Source: a candidate division WOR-3 bacterium (GTDB lineage: Bacteria; Hydrothermota; Tepidihabitantia; Tepidihabitantales; Tepidihabitantaceae). Taken from it: a DNA stretch of 64,000 nt. The notes under the pieces were generated by a model. That model had not been told where the DNA came from. It saw only the letters and a list, made by a program, of their open reading frames with translations, and searched no databases. How positions within the stretch are numbered: the stretch's first letter is position 1; every line of letters starts with the position of its first letter. A program made the position numbers and the translations under genes. The stretch lies in NCBI GenBank assembly GCA_024653355.1, contig JANLFQ010000003.1, positions 166,328-230,327 on the forward strand, in the 5' to 3' direction. Shown piece after piece: positions 10,289 through 18,613 of this stretch.

Positions 10289-10959
10289 TGTTGTGGCAGA
10301 TGTCAAAAACGGCAATTCGGATGGCACTCCACAATGCAACCGAATGAAAGAGTAACCGGTAACTATTCAATGGTATTTAATTTTGCCGAAGTGTTGCAAG
10401 AGGCTGTTTTCTGGGCATTATAAAGCGGTGCAATCCATCTTCAGGCTCGACTTTTCTGAACCCTGTATGCTGGCCGGTTCAGTTGTGTTCTGGTTCACAG
10501 GGGTTAGATGTTGTGATGGGTATAAGTTTAACTACTGCTGTATTGGTAAGTTGTTAGCATTATAAAATATCGCTCATCATCACACCGGTTAGGGCTCGTT
10601 AATTCATTCTGAAAGCGGTTCATCAGTTCAATCCCGGACACACTGGCAGAACCAATCCCTGAGTCGCTCCCCGAGCGGTTTCCTAAGACAGATAAGGACC
10701 GACTCAATGATTGAGTTACCCAACCCTTTTCCCTATTCTATCCGAAATAGGGTGATGGGTGATTTTAACATAGGTTTAGTATGCTAATTTACTGGTTTTT
10801 AACGGGTTAACATCACAGTCAGTATCTGTTGCCACCTAATCTTTTACCATTTCAACCGTTTGCTGTTTTTTCCCGGATTGTTGTCGGGGTTTTCTGACAA
10901 GAAGGATGGAGTCTGGAAATAACATCGGTATGATATTGTTTTTATAAAGTGCTGACCCC
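10289..10959. other. Long intergenic region with inverted repeats, no gene seen
   Basis: About 670 bases between the divergent TPR and nfnA promoters. I see no convincing coding frame, tRNA or known RNA fold. It holds an inverted repeat ACTCAAT-g-ATTGAGT (10702-10716), a hairpin CCCTATT...AATAGGG (10731-10752), and a block at about 10663-10683 that resembles one near 62053-62073 (see findings). Several short open frames exist but lack ribosome sites and codon bias. Confidence 0.5.
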
Positions 10960-10988
10960 TTGACTTTTGGTATATTTTTCGGTATAAT
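10960..10988 (+). promoter_or_regulatory. Promoter of nfnA-nfnB
   Basis: Near-consensus sigma-70-type promoter: TTGACT (10960-10965), 17-bp spacer, TATAAT (10983-10988). The start codon lies 77 bases after the -10, leaving a 5' leader of about 70 bases and a strong ribosome site. Confidence 0.75.
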
Positions 10989-11065
10989 GCCAATCAATTT
11001 ACTGGTTATTTTAGTGAGAGCGAAAATAAGGAATAGTTTTTTGTTTTATCCCAAAGGAGGAATTT

Positions 11066-11926
11066 TTGGTTAAGATTTTGAAAAAGCGCCAGTTAGCGCC
11101 ACAAATTAAGATGTTAGAACTGGATGCACCCGAAATCGCCCGCAAGGCACAGCCCGGGCAGTTTGTTGTCGTTAGGGTCAACGAAGAGGGCGAAAGGATA
11201 CCTTTGACTGTGGCGGATGCGCTTCCCGAGCAAGGGGTTCTGGTTATTGTTTTCCAGGAGGTTGGTAAATCGACGATGCTTCTGGGCACGCTTGAAGAGG
11301 GCGAGGCGATTCTGGATTTGATTGGACCGCTGGGAAAGCCAAGCGAAATTGAACGGTTCGGGACGGTGGTGTGTGTTGCCGGCGGGGTCGGAACACCGGA
11401 GATTTTTCCTGTTGCCCGGGCGTTGAAACAAGCGGGTAATCGGGTGATTTCAATTATCGGATTTAGAAGTCGGGAACTGGTTTTGATGGAGGAAAAGATG
11501 CGTGCGGTTTCCGATGAGTTGATTGTGGCAACTGACGACGGTTCTTACGGCGTTAAAGGTTTTGTCACCGATGTATTGCGGGAGGTATTGAATCGGGGCG
11601 AAAAGGTGGATAGATGTTTTGCCGTTGGTCCGGTAATAATGATGAAGATGGTTTCCCTGCTCACCAAAGAGTATGGCGTGCCGACAGTTGTAAGTTTAAA
11701 TCCGATAATGCTGGATGCGACCGGGATGTGTGGTGTGTGCAGGGTTGAGGTCGGTGGTGAGACAAAGTTTGCCTGTGTGGACGGTCCGGAGTTTGATGGC
11801 CATAAGGTAAATTTTGACCAGTTGATGGCACGGTTGAGGACCTATGTTAATGAGGAGAAACAGGCGGTAGAGTTATTCCTTAAATCCCGTAATTGTGGTT
11901 GCGAGAAAGGAACTGTCCGTGGCTAA
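11066..11926 (+). CDS. nfnA: NfnA/SudB-type ferredoxin-NADP+ reductase small subunit
   Basis: FAD- and iron-sulfur-containing subunit of the NfnAB (SudBA-type) complex, which couples NAD(P)H and ferredoxin pools, by flavin-based electron bifurcation in studied members. Shows a FAD-binding ferredoxin-reductase domain (residues 1-100), a nucleotide-binding domain with GGVGTPEIFPVARAL near 110, and a C-terminal [2Fe-2S] motif with C222, C225 and C237 and nearby D217, the ligand set reported for this subunit. Start: TTG at 11066, five bases after AAAGGAGG (11053-11060); no better start is close. The nfnB start overlaps its stop. Some annotations call it dihydroorotate dehydrogenase electron-transfer subunit, but the nfnB neighbour favours NfnA. 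Confidence 0.88.
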   Translation: MVKILKKRQLAPQIKMLELDAPEIARKAQPGQFVVVRVNEEGERIPLTVADALPEQGVLVIVFQEVGKSTMLLGTLEEGEAILDLIGPLGKPSEIERFGTVVCVAGGVGTPEIFPVARALKQAGNRVISIIGFRSRELVLMEEKMRAVSDELIVATDDGSYGVKGFVTDVLREVLNRGEKVDRCFAVGPVIMMKMVSLLTKEYGVPTVVSLNPIMLDATGMCGVCRVEVGGETKFACVDGPEFDGHKVNFDQLMARLRTYVNEEKQAVELFLKSRNCGCEKGTVRG

Positions 11927-13316
11927 GATAAATCCGAAACGAACACCGATGGCTGAGCAACCGGCAGACAAGCGCCGGCACAACTTTGATGAGGTGCCTT
12001 ATGGATATACGCCAGAACAGGCGATGGCTGAGGCGCAGCGCTGTCTCCAGTGTAAAAAGCCCTCCTGTGTTGGCGGTTGTCCGGTTCAGGTGGATATTCC
12101 AGGATTCATCCGTGAGGTGGCGCAGGGGAATTTTCTGGAAGCGGTTAAGGTGATGAAGCGGACAAATGTGTTGCCGGCGATATGCGGTCGGGTGTGTCCC
12201 CAGGAGGTGCAGTGCGAAGGTGCCTGTATATTAGGTAAGAAAATGGAGCCGGTGGCGATTGGCAATCTGGAACGGTTTGTCGCCGATTGGGAAGCGACGC
12301 AACCGGAGTGTGTGATGTGCGAGATACAGCCGGCCACGGGCAAGAAGGTGGCGGTTGTTGGTGCCGGACCAGCCGGGTTAACGCTTGCCGGTGATATGAG
12401 GAAACTGGGGCACAGTGTCACGATATTTGAGGCGCTGCATAAGCCAGGCGGGGTGCTGATGTACGGGATTCCTGAGTTCCGGTTACCCAAGGCGGTGGTG
12501 GAAAGGGAGGTAAACTTTCTGCTCGCGATGGGTGTGGAGTTGAAACTTGATTACGTGATTGGAAAGATCAAGACGATTGATGAGTTGTTGAACGAGTACG
12601 ATGCGGTTTTTGTTGGCACTGGTGCCGGTTTACCACTTTTTATGGGAATTCCGGGCGAGAATAGTTTGGGGATTTATTCGGCGAATGAGTATCTTACCCG
12701 TTCCAATCTGATGAAGGCTTACCTGTTTCCCAAATATGATACGCCGATTGTGCGGGGGAAGCAGGTGGCGGTGATTGGCGGTGGCAATGTAGCGATGGAC
12801 GCGGCGCGCACCGCATTAAGATTAGGTGCCGAGCGGGTGGTTTTAATCTATCGCCGCTCCCGCGATGAGATGCCGGCACGGGTAGCAGAGATTCATCATG
12901 CAGAAGAAGAGGGTGTGGAGTTCCAGTTGTTGACCAATCCGGTGCGTTACATCGCTGATGAGAGTGGCTGGGTTAAAGAGGTGGAGTGTTTGCGAATGGA
13001 ATTGGGCGAACCGGATGCATCGGGCCGAAGACGGCCGGTGCCGGTACCAAATAGCGAATTTCGTATTCCGGTGGACACGGTGGTAGTGGCGATTGGCAAC
13101 AGCCCCAATCCGCTTATTCCCCAGACAACACCGGGTTTGGCGACAACCAAGCGGGGAACACTGGTAGTTGACCCGAATACCGGTAAAACCACGAAAAGAG
13201 GGGTTTTTGCCGGCGGGGACATCGTTACCGGAGCGGCAACGGTGATTCTGGCAATGGGCGCAGGTAGAGTTGCTGCTAAGGCAATGGATGAGTTCCTGCG
13301 CACCGGGGTGTGGTGA
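11919..13316 (+). CDS. nfnB: NfnB / GltD-like NADPH oxidoreductase subunit
   Basis: Large subunit of the NfnAB complex, homologous to the glutamate synthase small chain. N-terminal cysteine-rich [4Fe-4S] domain (CLQCKKPSCVGGC, then CGRVCPQEVQCEGAC), FAD-binding GAGPAGLTLA, and a NADPH-binding GGGNVAMDAAR Rossmann motif. Length 465 aa fits the family. The GTG at 11919 is chosen: it has AAGGA (11907-11911) at good distance and overlaps the nfnA stop by 8 bases, implying translational coupling. A GTG at 11895 is in frame but has no ribosome site. No gltB large subunit is nearby, so NfnB is preferred over glutamate synthase. Confidence 0.88.
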   Translation: MAKINPKRTPMAEQPADKRRHNFDEVPYGYTPEQAMAEAQRCLQCKKPSCVGGCPVQVDIPGFIREVAQGNFLEAVKVMKRTNVLPAICGRVCPQEVQCEGACILGKKMEPVAIGNLERFVADWEATQPECVMCEIQPATGKKVAVVGAGPAGLTLAGDMRKLGHSVTIFEALHKPGGVLMYGIPEFRLPKAVVEREVNFLLAMGVELKLDYVIGKIKTIDELLNEYDAVFVGTGAGLPLFMGIPGENSLGIYSANEYLTRSNLMKAYLFPKYDTPIVRGKQVAVIGGGNVAMDAARTALRLGAERVVLIYRRSRDEMPARVAEIHHAEEEGVEFQLLTNPVRYIADESGWVKEVECLRMELGEPDASGRRRPVPVPNSEFRIPVDTVVVAIGNSPNPLIPQTTPGLATTKRGTLVVDPNTGKTTKRGVFAGGDIVTGAATVILAMGAGRVAAKAMDEFLRTGVW

Positions 13317-13427
13317 TAAAATGATTAAAATGACACCGGTCACCGGTTATCCGACACCAAACGATTTAAAGTTTAATATGATATCTTTTCAGGGTGGCCA
13401 GTCAGAGGTGTCAGGAGGTGTAGAAAA

Positions 13428-14375
13428 ATGAGTAGAAGCGACATTGTCCGCCGGTTACGGAAAAGGAAAATCGGCGTTCTGATGGGAGGCTGGTCGAGCG
13501 AAAGGGAGGTTTCGCTCCTTTCGGGCCAACGGGTTCTGGAATCTTTGAAAAGGCAGGGTTATCAGGCGGTCGGGATTGATATCAACCGGAGTTTTGTCGA
13601 CCAGATACGCCAGGCAAAGATTGATATGGCGTTTGTCATACTCCATGGCCGGCCCGGTGAAGATGGAACGATGCAGGGTTTTTTAGAACTCCTGGGAATT
13701 CCCTATACCGGTTCCGGGGTTACCGCATCGGCGATTGCGATTGACAAAGTGTTCACGAAGATGCTTTTCCGACAGATTGGTATCCCGACGCCGGATTTTG
13801 TAAGTGTTGGTAAGGATGATGATGTTGCTGAAGGGTTAGCCGCGGCGGAGAAACGTTTCGGGTATCCGATGATTGCCAAACCGCGCTGCGAGGGTTCGAG
13901 CGTGGGAATTGAACTGCTCGAAGGGAAACGGGGCGCACTGGACCGATGCGAGCGGGTCTGGCGCGGTTTTAGTGAGATGCTCATCGAACCTTTTATCGAT
14001 GGGATGATTGCCACGGTGGGGATAGTTGGTGACCAGGTGTTACCAATTCTCGAACTGGTTCCCAAACAGCAGAAGTTTTACAGTTATGAGGCAAAGTACA
14101 TTCGGGGCGAAACCGATTTTATTGTACCGGCGCGGCTGAGCAGCCGGGTTGAGGCGAGAATTAAAGAATTGGCGATAAAGGCGTATCGCGAACTGGGTTG
14201 CAAAGGTTTCGCCCGCCTTGACTTAATTGTTAAGGACGGTCGCCAGCCTTACTTTCTTGAGGTGAATACCCTTCCTGGATTAACCGACATTTCCGACCTA
14301 CCGGTGCAAGCCGAAGCGGCCGGAATTACTTATGACGACCTGATTTTCCGGATTCTGGCGGATGCCTTAGAGTGA
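13428..14375 (+). CDS. ddl: D-alanine--D-alanine ligase
   Basis: ATP-grasp enzyme joining two D-alanines for peptidoglycan. Shows the N-terminal GGWSSEREVSLLSG motif, LHGRPGEDGTMQGFLELLGIPYTGSG at the substrate lid, an ATP-grasp core (MIAKPRCEGSSVG), and the C-terminal metal and substrate motif FLEVNTLPGLTD. Length 315 aa is normal. The ATG at 13428 has CAGGAGG about 10 bases upstream. It stands 111 bases after nfnB. The D-Ala supplier alr is in the same window at 44.1-45.3 kb, transcribed separately. Confidence 0.93.
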   Translation: MSRSDIVRRLRKRKIGVLMGGWSSEREVSLLSGQRVLESLKRQGYQAVGIDINRSFVDQIRQAKIDMAFVILHGRPGEDGTMQGFLELLGIPYTGSGVTASAIAIDKVFTKMLFRQIGIPTPDFVSVGKDDDVAEGLAAAEKRFGYPMIAKPRCEGSSVGIELLEGKRGALDRCERVWRGFSEMLIEPFIDGMIATVGIVGDQVLPILELVPKQQKFYSYEAKYIRGETDFIVPARLSSRVEARIKELAIKAYRELGCKGFARLDLIVKDGRQPYFLEVNTLPGLTDISDLPVQAEAAGITYDDLIFRILADALE

Positions 14376-14400
14376 CGGTAAACGATGGTGTTGGTATTTC

Positions 14401-14428
14401 TTGACTGAGAGTAATTTATGAATAAGAT
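14401..14428 (+). promoter_or_regulatory. Promoter of the rplR-secY ribosomal block
   Basis: TTGACT (14401-14406), 16-bp spacer, TAAGAT (14423-14428); the rplR ATG follows after 8 bases without a Shine-Dalgarno sequence. This gives the detached spc-operon fragment its own, probably leaderless, promoter. Confidence 0.65.
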
Positions 14429-14436
14429 TGGTGATT

Positions 14437-14784
14437 ATGATTCGTGACCGAAAGTTAAGAAGGCATTTAAGTATCCGGCACCGGATTTCCGGAACGCCGG
14501 AGCGACCCCGGTTGTGTGTTTTTCGGAGTAACCGGCATATGTATGCCCAGTTGATAGACGACACTACCGGTCGGGTGCTAACCGCGGTTTCCAGTTTAAC
14601 TCCGGAGTTAAGAGACAAAAAAGGGAAACCCACTGAGATGGCGCTTGAGGTGGGTAAACTGGTTGCCGCAAAGGCGAAAGAACGGGGAATAACAAAAGTT
14701 GTTTTCGACCGCGCCGGTTATCGCTACCATGGCCGGGTGAAGGCGGTGGCTGAAGGAGCGCGCCAAGGAGGTCTGGAGTTTTGA
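14437..14784 (+). CDS. rplR: 50S ribosomal protein L18
   Basis: Binds 5S rRNA in the large subunit. Typical L18 pattern: basic N terminus ([18 protein letters not shown]), [16 protein letters not shown], and the C-terminal [22 protein letters not shown]. The ATG at 14437 gives 115 aa and the usual MIR start; in-frame TTG 14428 and GTG 14431 overlap the inferred -10 box. In most bacteria L18 follows L6 (rplF); here the upstream gene is ddl, so the spc operon is broken at this point. Confidence 0.95.
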   Translation: MIRDRKLRRHLSIRHRISGTPERPRLCVFRSNRHMYAQLIDDTTGRVLTAVSSLTPELRDKKGKPTEMALEVGKLVAAKAKERGITKVVFDRAGYRYHGRVKAVAEGARQGGLEF

Positions 14785-15326
14785 TTGAGGTTTTAACTGA
14801 TAGTGAGGTTGTTCAGCAGGAACCCGAACTTATTGAACGGGTAATCAATATAAAGCGAATTTCCAAGGTGATGAAAGGTGGCAAGCGGATGCGGATTTCG
14901 GCCGCGGTGGTTGTGGGCGATGGTAAAGGACAGGTCGGAGTGGGACACGGCAAAGCGGTAGAGGTGGCTGTGGCGGTACGGAAGGCGGCAGCGCGCGCGC
15001 GCAAGGAGATGGTGAAAATCTCTTTTCGTGGTCATACGATACCCCATGAGACGACGGGAAAGTTTGGAGCGACAAAGGTATTAATTAAGCCGGCGGCACC
15101 GGGTACCGGTCTGATCGCCTGTCCGCAGGTGCGAGCGGTTTTGGAGGCGGTCGGGTTGCGCGATGCCTTGAGCAAAGCGTACGGTTCACGTAACCACTAC
15201 AACACCGCCAAGGCAACAATAATTGCTCTGTCCCGGTTGCGCACGCTTGACCAGGTAGCAGCGGCGCGCAACAAACCGATAGGGTATTTTGTAGAACGGA
15301 AGGGCGATGAAAAAGTTGAAGGTTAA
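14781..15326 (+). CDS. rpsE: 30S ribosomal protein S5
   Basis: Small-subunit protein near the decoding and mRNA entry region. The double-stranded-RNA-binding motif [21 protein letters not shown] and the [18 protein letters not shown] signature are both present. 181 aa, slightly longer than E. coli S5 (167) because of an acidic N-terminal extension. TTG start at 14781 overlaps the rplR stop (TTGA) and is preceded by AAGGAGG (14765-14771). Confidence 0.96.
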   Translation: MIEVLTDSEVVQQEPELIERVINIKRISKVMKGGKRMRISAAVVVGDGKGQVGVGHGKAVEVAVAVRKAAARARKEMVKISFRGHTIPHETTGKFGATKVLIKPAAPGTGLIACPQVRAVLEAVGLRDALSKAYGSRNHYNTAKATIIALSRLRTLDQVAAARNKPIGYFVERKGDEKVEG

Positions 15327-15486
15327 ACTGATTAAGAGTCTTATTGACGAGAAAGAGGAGCACAAGCGGACCGCACGGGCGCTGGGATTGCGAAGGCTTG
15401 GGGCGGAAAGGGTGCACAACGATTCGCCGGTTGTTCGGGGAATGATTTTTAAAATCAGGCATCTGGTAAAGGTGGAGGAGTTATGA
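15307..15486 (+). CDS. rpmD: 50S ribosomal protein L30
   Basis: Small (59 aa) ribosomal protein in its usual place between S5 and L15. Starts [13 protein letters not shown], then [26 protein letters not shown], matching L30's core. ATG 15307 lies within the last 20 bases of rpsE and its stop overlaps the rplO start (ATGA), so the three genes are translationally coupled. Confidence 0.95.
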   Translation: MKKLKVKLIKSLIDEKEEHKRTARALGLRRLGAERVHNDSPVVRGMIFKIRHLVKVEEL

Positions 15487-15944
15487 GAATAAATGAACTG
15501 AAACCGGCAACCGGTGCTGTGAAGAAGAAGAAACGGGTTGGTTGCGGACCCGGTTCCGGGCACGGTAAAACATCGTGTCGGGGCCACAAGGGTATGGGAC
15601 AACATTCGGCACCGGAGTTTGATTCCCGTTTTGAAGGCGGCCAGATGCCCTTCTACCGGCGGATTCCCAAGCGCGGTTTTAAAAACCCGAGCCGGGTTGA
15701 GTTTGAAGTGGTAAACCTTGACGACCTGGCGAAAGTGAAAGAGGAGCAGATTACGGTTGAGACGCTGATAAAAAATAAACTGGTCCGGCGGGGAAAGTAT
15801 GTCAAAGTCCTTGGCAAAGGCGAAATAAACCGGCCAATTACGATAACCGCCCATGCATTCTCGGCAACCGCCCGACAGAAGATTGAAGAAGCAGGGGGCA
15901 AGGTTACGGTTCTCGCCCTGAAACCGACGGGGGTTGTTAATTGA
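15483..15944 (+). CDS. rplO: 50S ribosomal protein L15
   Basis: Large-subunit protein of 153 aa. Glycine-rich N-terminal region ([20 protein letters not shown]) and the C-terminal L15 signature around [11 protein letters not shown] are clear. The ATG overlaps rpmD's stop by 4 bases; its own stop overlaps the secY TTG start. GGAGG (15476-15480 area) lies a few bases upstream. Confidence 0.96.
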   Translation: MRINELKPATGAVKKKKRVGCGPGSGHGKTSCRGHKGMGQHSAPEFDSRFEGGQMPFYRRIPKRGFKNPSRVEFEVVNLDDLAKVKEEQITVETLIKNKLVRRGKYVKVLGKGEINRPITITAHAFSATARQKIEEAGGKVTVLALKPTGVVN

Positions 15945-17245
15945 CGGGCAGTGTTCCCAGTATCTTTAAAATCCCGGACCTGCGGAAAAAGATTTTATTT
16001 ACCCTTGCGATGGTTGTGGTTTACCGCCTTGGTACCCACATCCCGGTACCGGGCATCAACGCTCAGGCGCTGGGCTGGACCTTAAGGCAACTTCAGGGTA
16101 CGATATTCGGGCTTTACGACATATTCGTGGGCGGCGCCCTTTCCCGGGCATCGGTTTTTGCCCTGGGGGTTATGCCTTATATCTCAGCGTCAATCGTATT
16201 TCAATTGCTGGGTTCGGTTTTCCCGTTTCTTGAGAAACTGCAAAGGGATGAAGAGGGGCGCAAGAAAATCAATCAGTACACCCGCTATGCCACCGTGCTG
16301 CTCGCGGTCATTCAGGCGGCAAGTATCTCGGTTTACCTTGAGTCTCAACCGCCGACGCAGTTTGGTTCAATTGTTCTTCAGCCGGGTCTGTTCTTCCGTT
16401 TGATGACCATCTTCACCCTTACCGCGGGGACGATTTTTGTGATGTGGCTGGGCGAACAGATTACAGACCGGGGTATTGGCAACGGTATTTCCTTCATAAT
16501 CCTGATTGGCTGTCTCGACAGTACACCGCAAGATTTGGCGCGTACCTTCCAGCAGGCACGGATTTCTTCCTGGTTCTGGCTCCTGATTGTTGCGGCGATG
16601 GTCTTTGTTGTTTACGCCGCAGTGGTGTTGATGACGATGGCGGTGCGTAAAATTCCGGTCCAGTACCCGAAGCGTATTGTTGGCCGGCGGATGTACGGCG
16701 GTCAGAGTACGCACATTCCGCTCCGAATTATCACCGCCGGTGTCATTCCGATCATCTTTGCCCAGAGTTTAATTGTTTTTCCCTCGACCTTTGCTACCTT
16801 TCTTAAACTGCCGTTTCTGGAGTGGGTGCAGCGATTTCTTTCCCCCGGGGGCTGGCTCTACAATCTGCTTTACGCGGTGTTGATTGTTTTCTTTACCTAC
16901 TTTTACACCTCCATTGTGTTTAACCCGAGAGACCTTGCCGAAAATATGCAACGCTACGGCGGGTTCATTCCCGGTATCCGGCCGGGCGAAAAGACCGCCG
17001 CTTACATTGACCGCAGCCTTTCGCTGTTAACTTTACCCGGGGCGCTGTTTCTGGTGGTGATTGCCCTTTTGCCCTGGATCCTGATGAGCGCCTTTCGGGT
17101 ACCGTTCTACTTTGGTGGTACAACCCTGTTGATTATCGTTGGCGTTGCCCTTGACATCCTCCAGCAGATTGAAGCCCACCTGGTGATGCGGCACTACGAG
17201 GGTCTGGTCAAGGGTGGCAAGTTCACGGGCCGGCGTTTCGGCTAA
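15941..17245 (+). CDS. secY: Protein translocase subunit SecY
   Basis: Central channel of the Sec translocon in the inner membrane. 434 aa with about ten transmembrane helices. Signatures seen: YRLGTHIPVPGIN in the first helix/plug region, GVMPYISASIVFQL, and the cytosolic loop near ENMQRYGGFIPGIRPG. TTG start overlapping rplO's stop (TTGA). In many bacteria adk-map-infA follow secY; here those genes sit 28 kb away and a nucleoside phosphorylase follows. Confidence 0.96.
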   Translation: MTGSVPSIFKIPDLRKKILFTLAMVVVYRLGTHIPVPGINAQALGWTLRQLQGTIFGLYDIFVGGALSRASVFALGVMPYISASIVFQLLGSVFPFLEKLQRDEEGRKKINQYTRYATVLLAVIQAASISVYLESQPPTQFGSIVLQPGLFFRLMTIFTLTAGTIFVMWLGEQITDRGIGNGISFIILIGCLDSTPQDLARTFQQARISSWFWLLIVAAMVFVVYAAVVLMTMAVRKIPVQYPKRIVGRRMYGGQSTHIPLRIITAGVIPIIFAQSLIVFPSTFATFLKLPFLEWVQRFLSPGGWLYNLLYAVLIVFFTYFYTSIVFNPRDLAENMQRYGGFIPGIRPGEKTAAYIDRSLSLLTLPGALFLVVIALLPWILMSAFRVPFYFGGTTLLIIVGVALDILQQIEAHLVMRHYEGLVKGGKFTGRRFG

Positions 17246-17264
17246 AAGACCGGCGCTCCCGGCA

Positions 17265-18611
17265 GTGGAATTTCTCGAACTTCTCCGGCGCAAAAGAGAC
17301 CGGGGTCGCCTTACGCCCGAAGAAATCAATTGGCTGGTAAGTAGCTTCACATCCGGGGCAATTCCTGACTATCAGATGGCGGCGTTCTTAATGGCGGTTT
17401 ATATTCAGGGGATGAACACGCGGGAGACGGTGGCGTTGACCCGGGCGATGATGAGTTCCGGACGGGTACTTGATTTGAGTACACTACCTGGGCCAAAGGT
17501 GGATAAACATTCTACCGGTGGTGTCGGTGATAAAGTTTCGCTGATTCTCGCGCCTTTGGTTGCCGCCTGCGACGTAATTGTGCCGATGGTTTCGGGCCGC
17601 AGTCTGGGCCATACCGGTGGAACACTCGACAAATTGGAGTCGATTCCCGGTTTTAAGACCGATTTGGCGCTGGATGAGTTCACCCGGATTCTGGAAAGAA
17701 TCGGGGTCGCAATTATCGGGCAGACCACCGAGATGTGTCCGGCGGACAAAAAGATGTATGCGCTGCGCGATGTCACGGCGACAATCGAATCGCTGGCGCT
17801 TATCACCGCCAGCATAATGGCGAAAAAACTTGCCGAGGGTATCGATGGGCTGGTGCTTGATGTCAAAACCGGTCGGGGCGCATTTATGCAGCGATTGCGG
17901 ACAGCGCGGCAATTAGCAAAACTGATGCTCTCAGTCGGTGAAACGATGGGTAAAAGGGTCTGTGCGTTGATAACGGCGATGGACCAGCCGCTGGGAGTTG
18001 CGGTTGGCAATGCCCTTGAGGTGCGCGAGGCGATTGGGGCGCTGAAAAACCAATGGCCGCCCGACCTTAAAGAGGTAACGGTCGCCCTTGCCGAAGAGAT
18101 GCTTCTGCTGGCGGGTCGGGCGCAAAAACGACAGCAGGCGCGGCGGCAAATTCTCCGGGTTTTAGAAAATGGTCGGGCACTAGAGCGGTTTAAACAGATG
18201 GTTGAAGCGCAAGGTGGCAACCCGGCAGTGGTTGATGATGAGAAACTGCTCCCGGTGGCGCGCTATCAAAGGGCAGTCCGGGCTGAAGGGGAAGGTTATG
18301 TTCGGGCGATTGATGCTTATCAAGTTGGTGTGCTGGGGCTGGATATCGGTCTGGGCCGGAGGTCAATTACCGACCGGGTTGCGCCGGGTGCCGGTTTTAT
18401 GTTCTACAAAAAGGTTGGTGACCCAGTGAAAAAAGGGGATGTCGTGGCAGAGGTTTTTGCCGAGCAGGAAGATAAGGCGGAGTCGGTTGCGGCGCAGCTG
18501 GCAAAATGTTTTACCTATTCAGAACGACCGGTGCCAGGGGTAAGGTTGATTCTTGAACGCTTGACAGCAGCCGCGGGGTCGAGAAGAGGCCGTAGAGGGC
18601 GGCGGGTATAG
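17265..18611 (+). CDS. deoA: Pyrimidine-nucleoside (thymidine) phosphorylase
   Basis: Splits thymidine or uridine with phosphate into base and (deoxy)ribose-1-phosphate for salvage. The family signature SGRSLGHTGGTLDKLE and the phosphate-binding KHSTGGVGDKVS are intact; a C-terminal beta-hammerhead domain contains the expected lysine- and glycine-rich segment. The GTG at 17265 gives a start (EFLELLRRKRDRGRLTPEEI) that aligns with family N termini; GTG 17214 would overlap secY by 32 bases. Substrate range (DeoA versus Pdp) cannot be set here. Confidence 0.9.
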   Translation: MEFLELLRRKRDRGRLTPEEINWLVSSFTSGAIPDYQMAAFLMAVYIQGMNTRETVALTRAMMSSGRVLDLSTLPGPKVDKHSTGGVGDKVSLILAPLVAACDVIVPMVSGRSLGHTGGTLDKLESIPGFKTDLALDEFTRILERIGVAIIGQTTEMCPADKKMYALRDVTATIESLALITASIMAKKLAEGIDGLVLDVKTGRGAFMQRLRTARQLAKLMLSVGETMGKRVCALITAMDQPLGVAVGNALEVREAIGALKNQWPPDLKEVTVALAEEMLLLAGRAQKRQQARRQILRVLENGRALERFKQMVEAQGGNPAVVDDEKLLPVARYQRAVRAEGEGYVRAIDAYQVGVLGLDIGLGRRSITDRVAPGAGFMFYKKVGDPVKKGDVVAEVFAEQEDKAESVAAQLAKCFTYSERPVPGVRLILERLTAAAGSRRGRRGRRV

Positions 18612-18613
18612 TT

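Noticed and set aside
17405..18220. 271-codon open frame antisense to deoA
   Set aside because: The sense strand is a clear nucleoside phosphorylase; the antisense product is Ser/Arg/Pro-rich, typical of a shadow frame.
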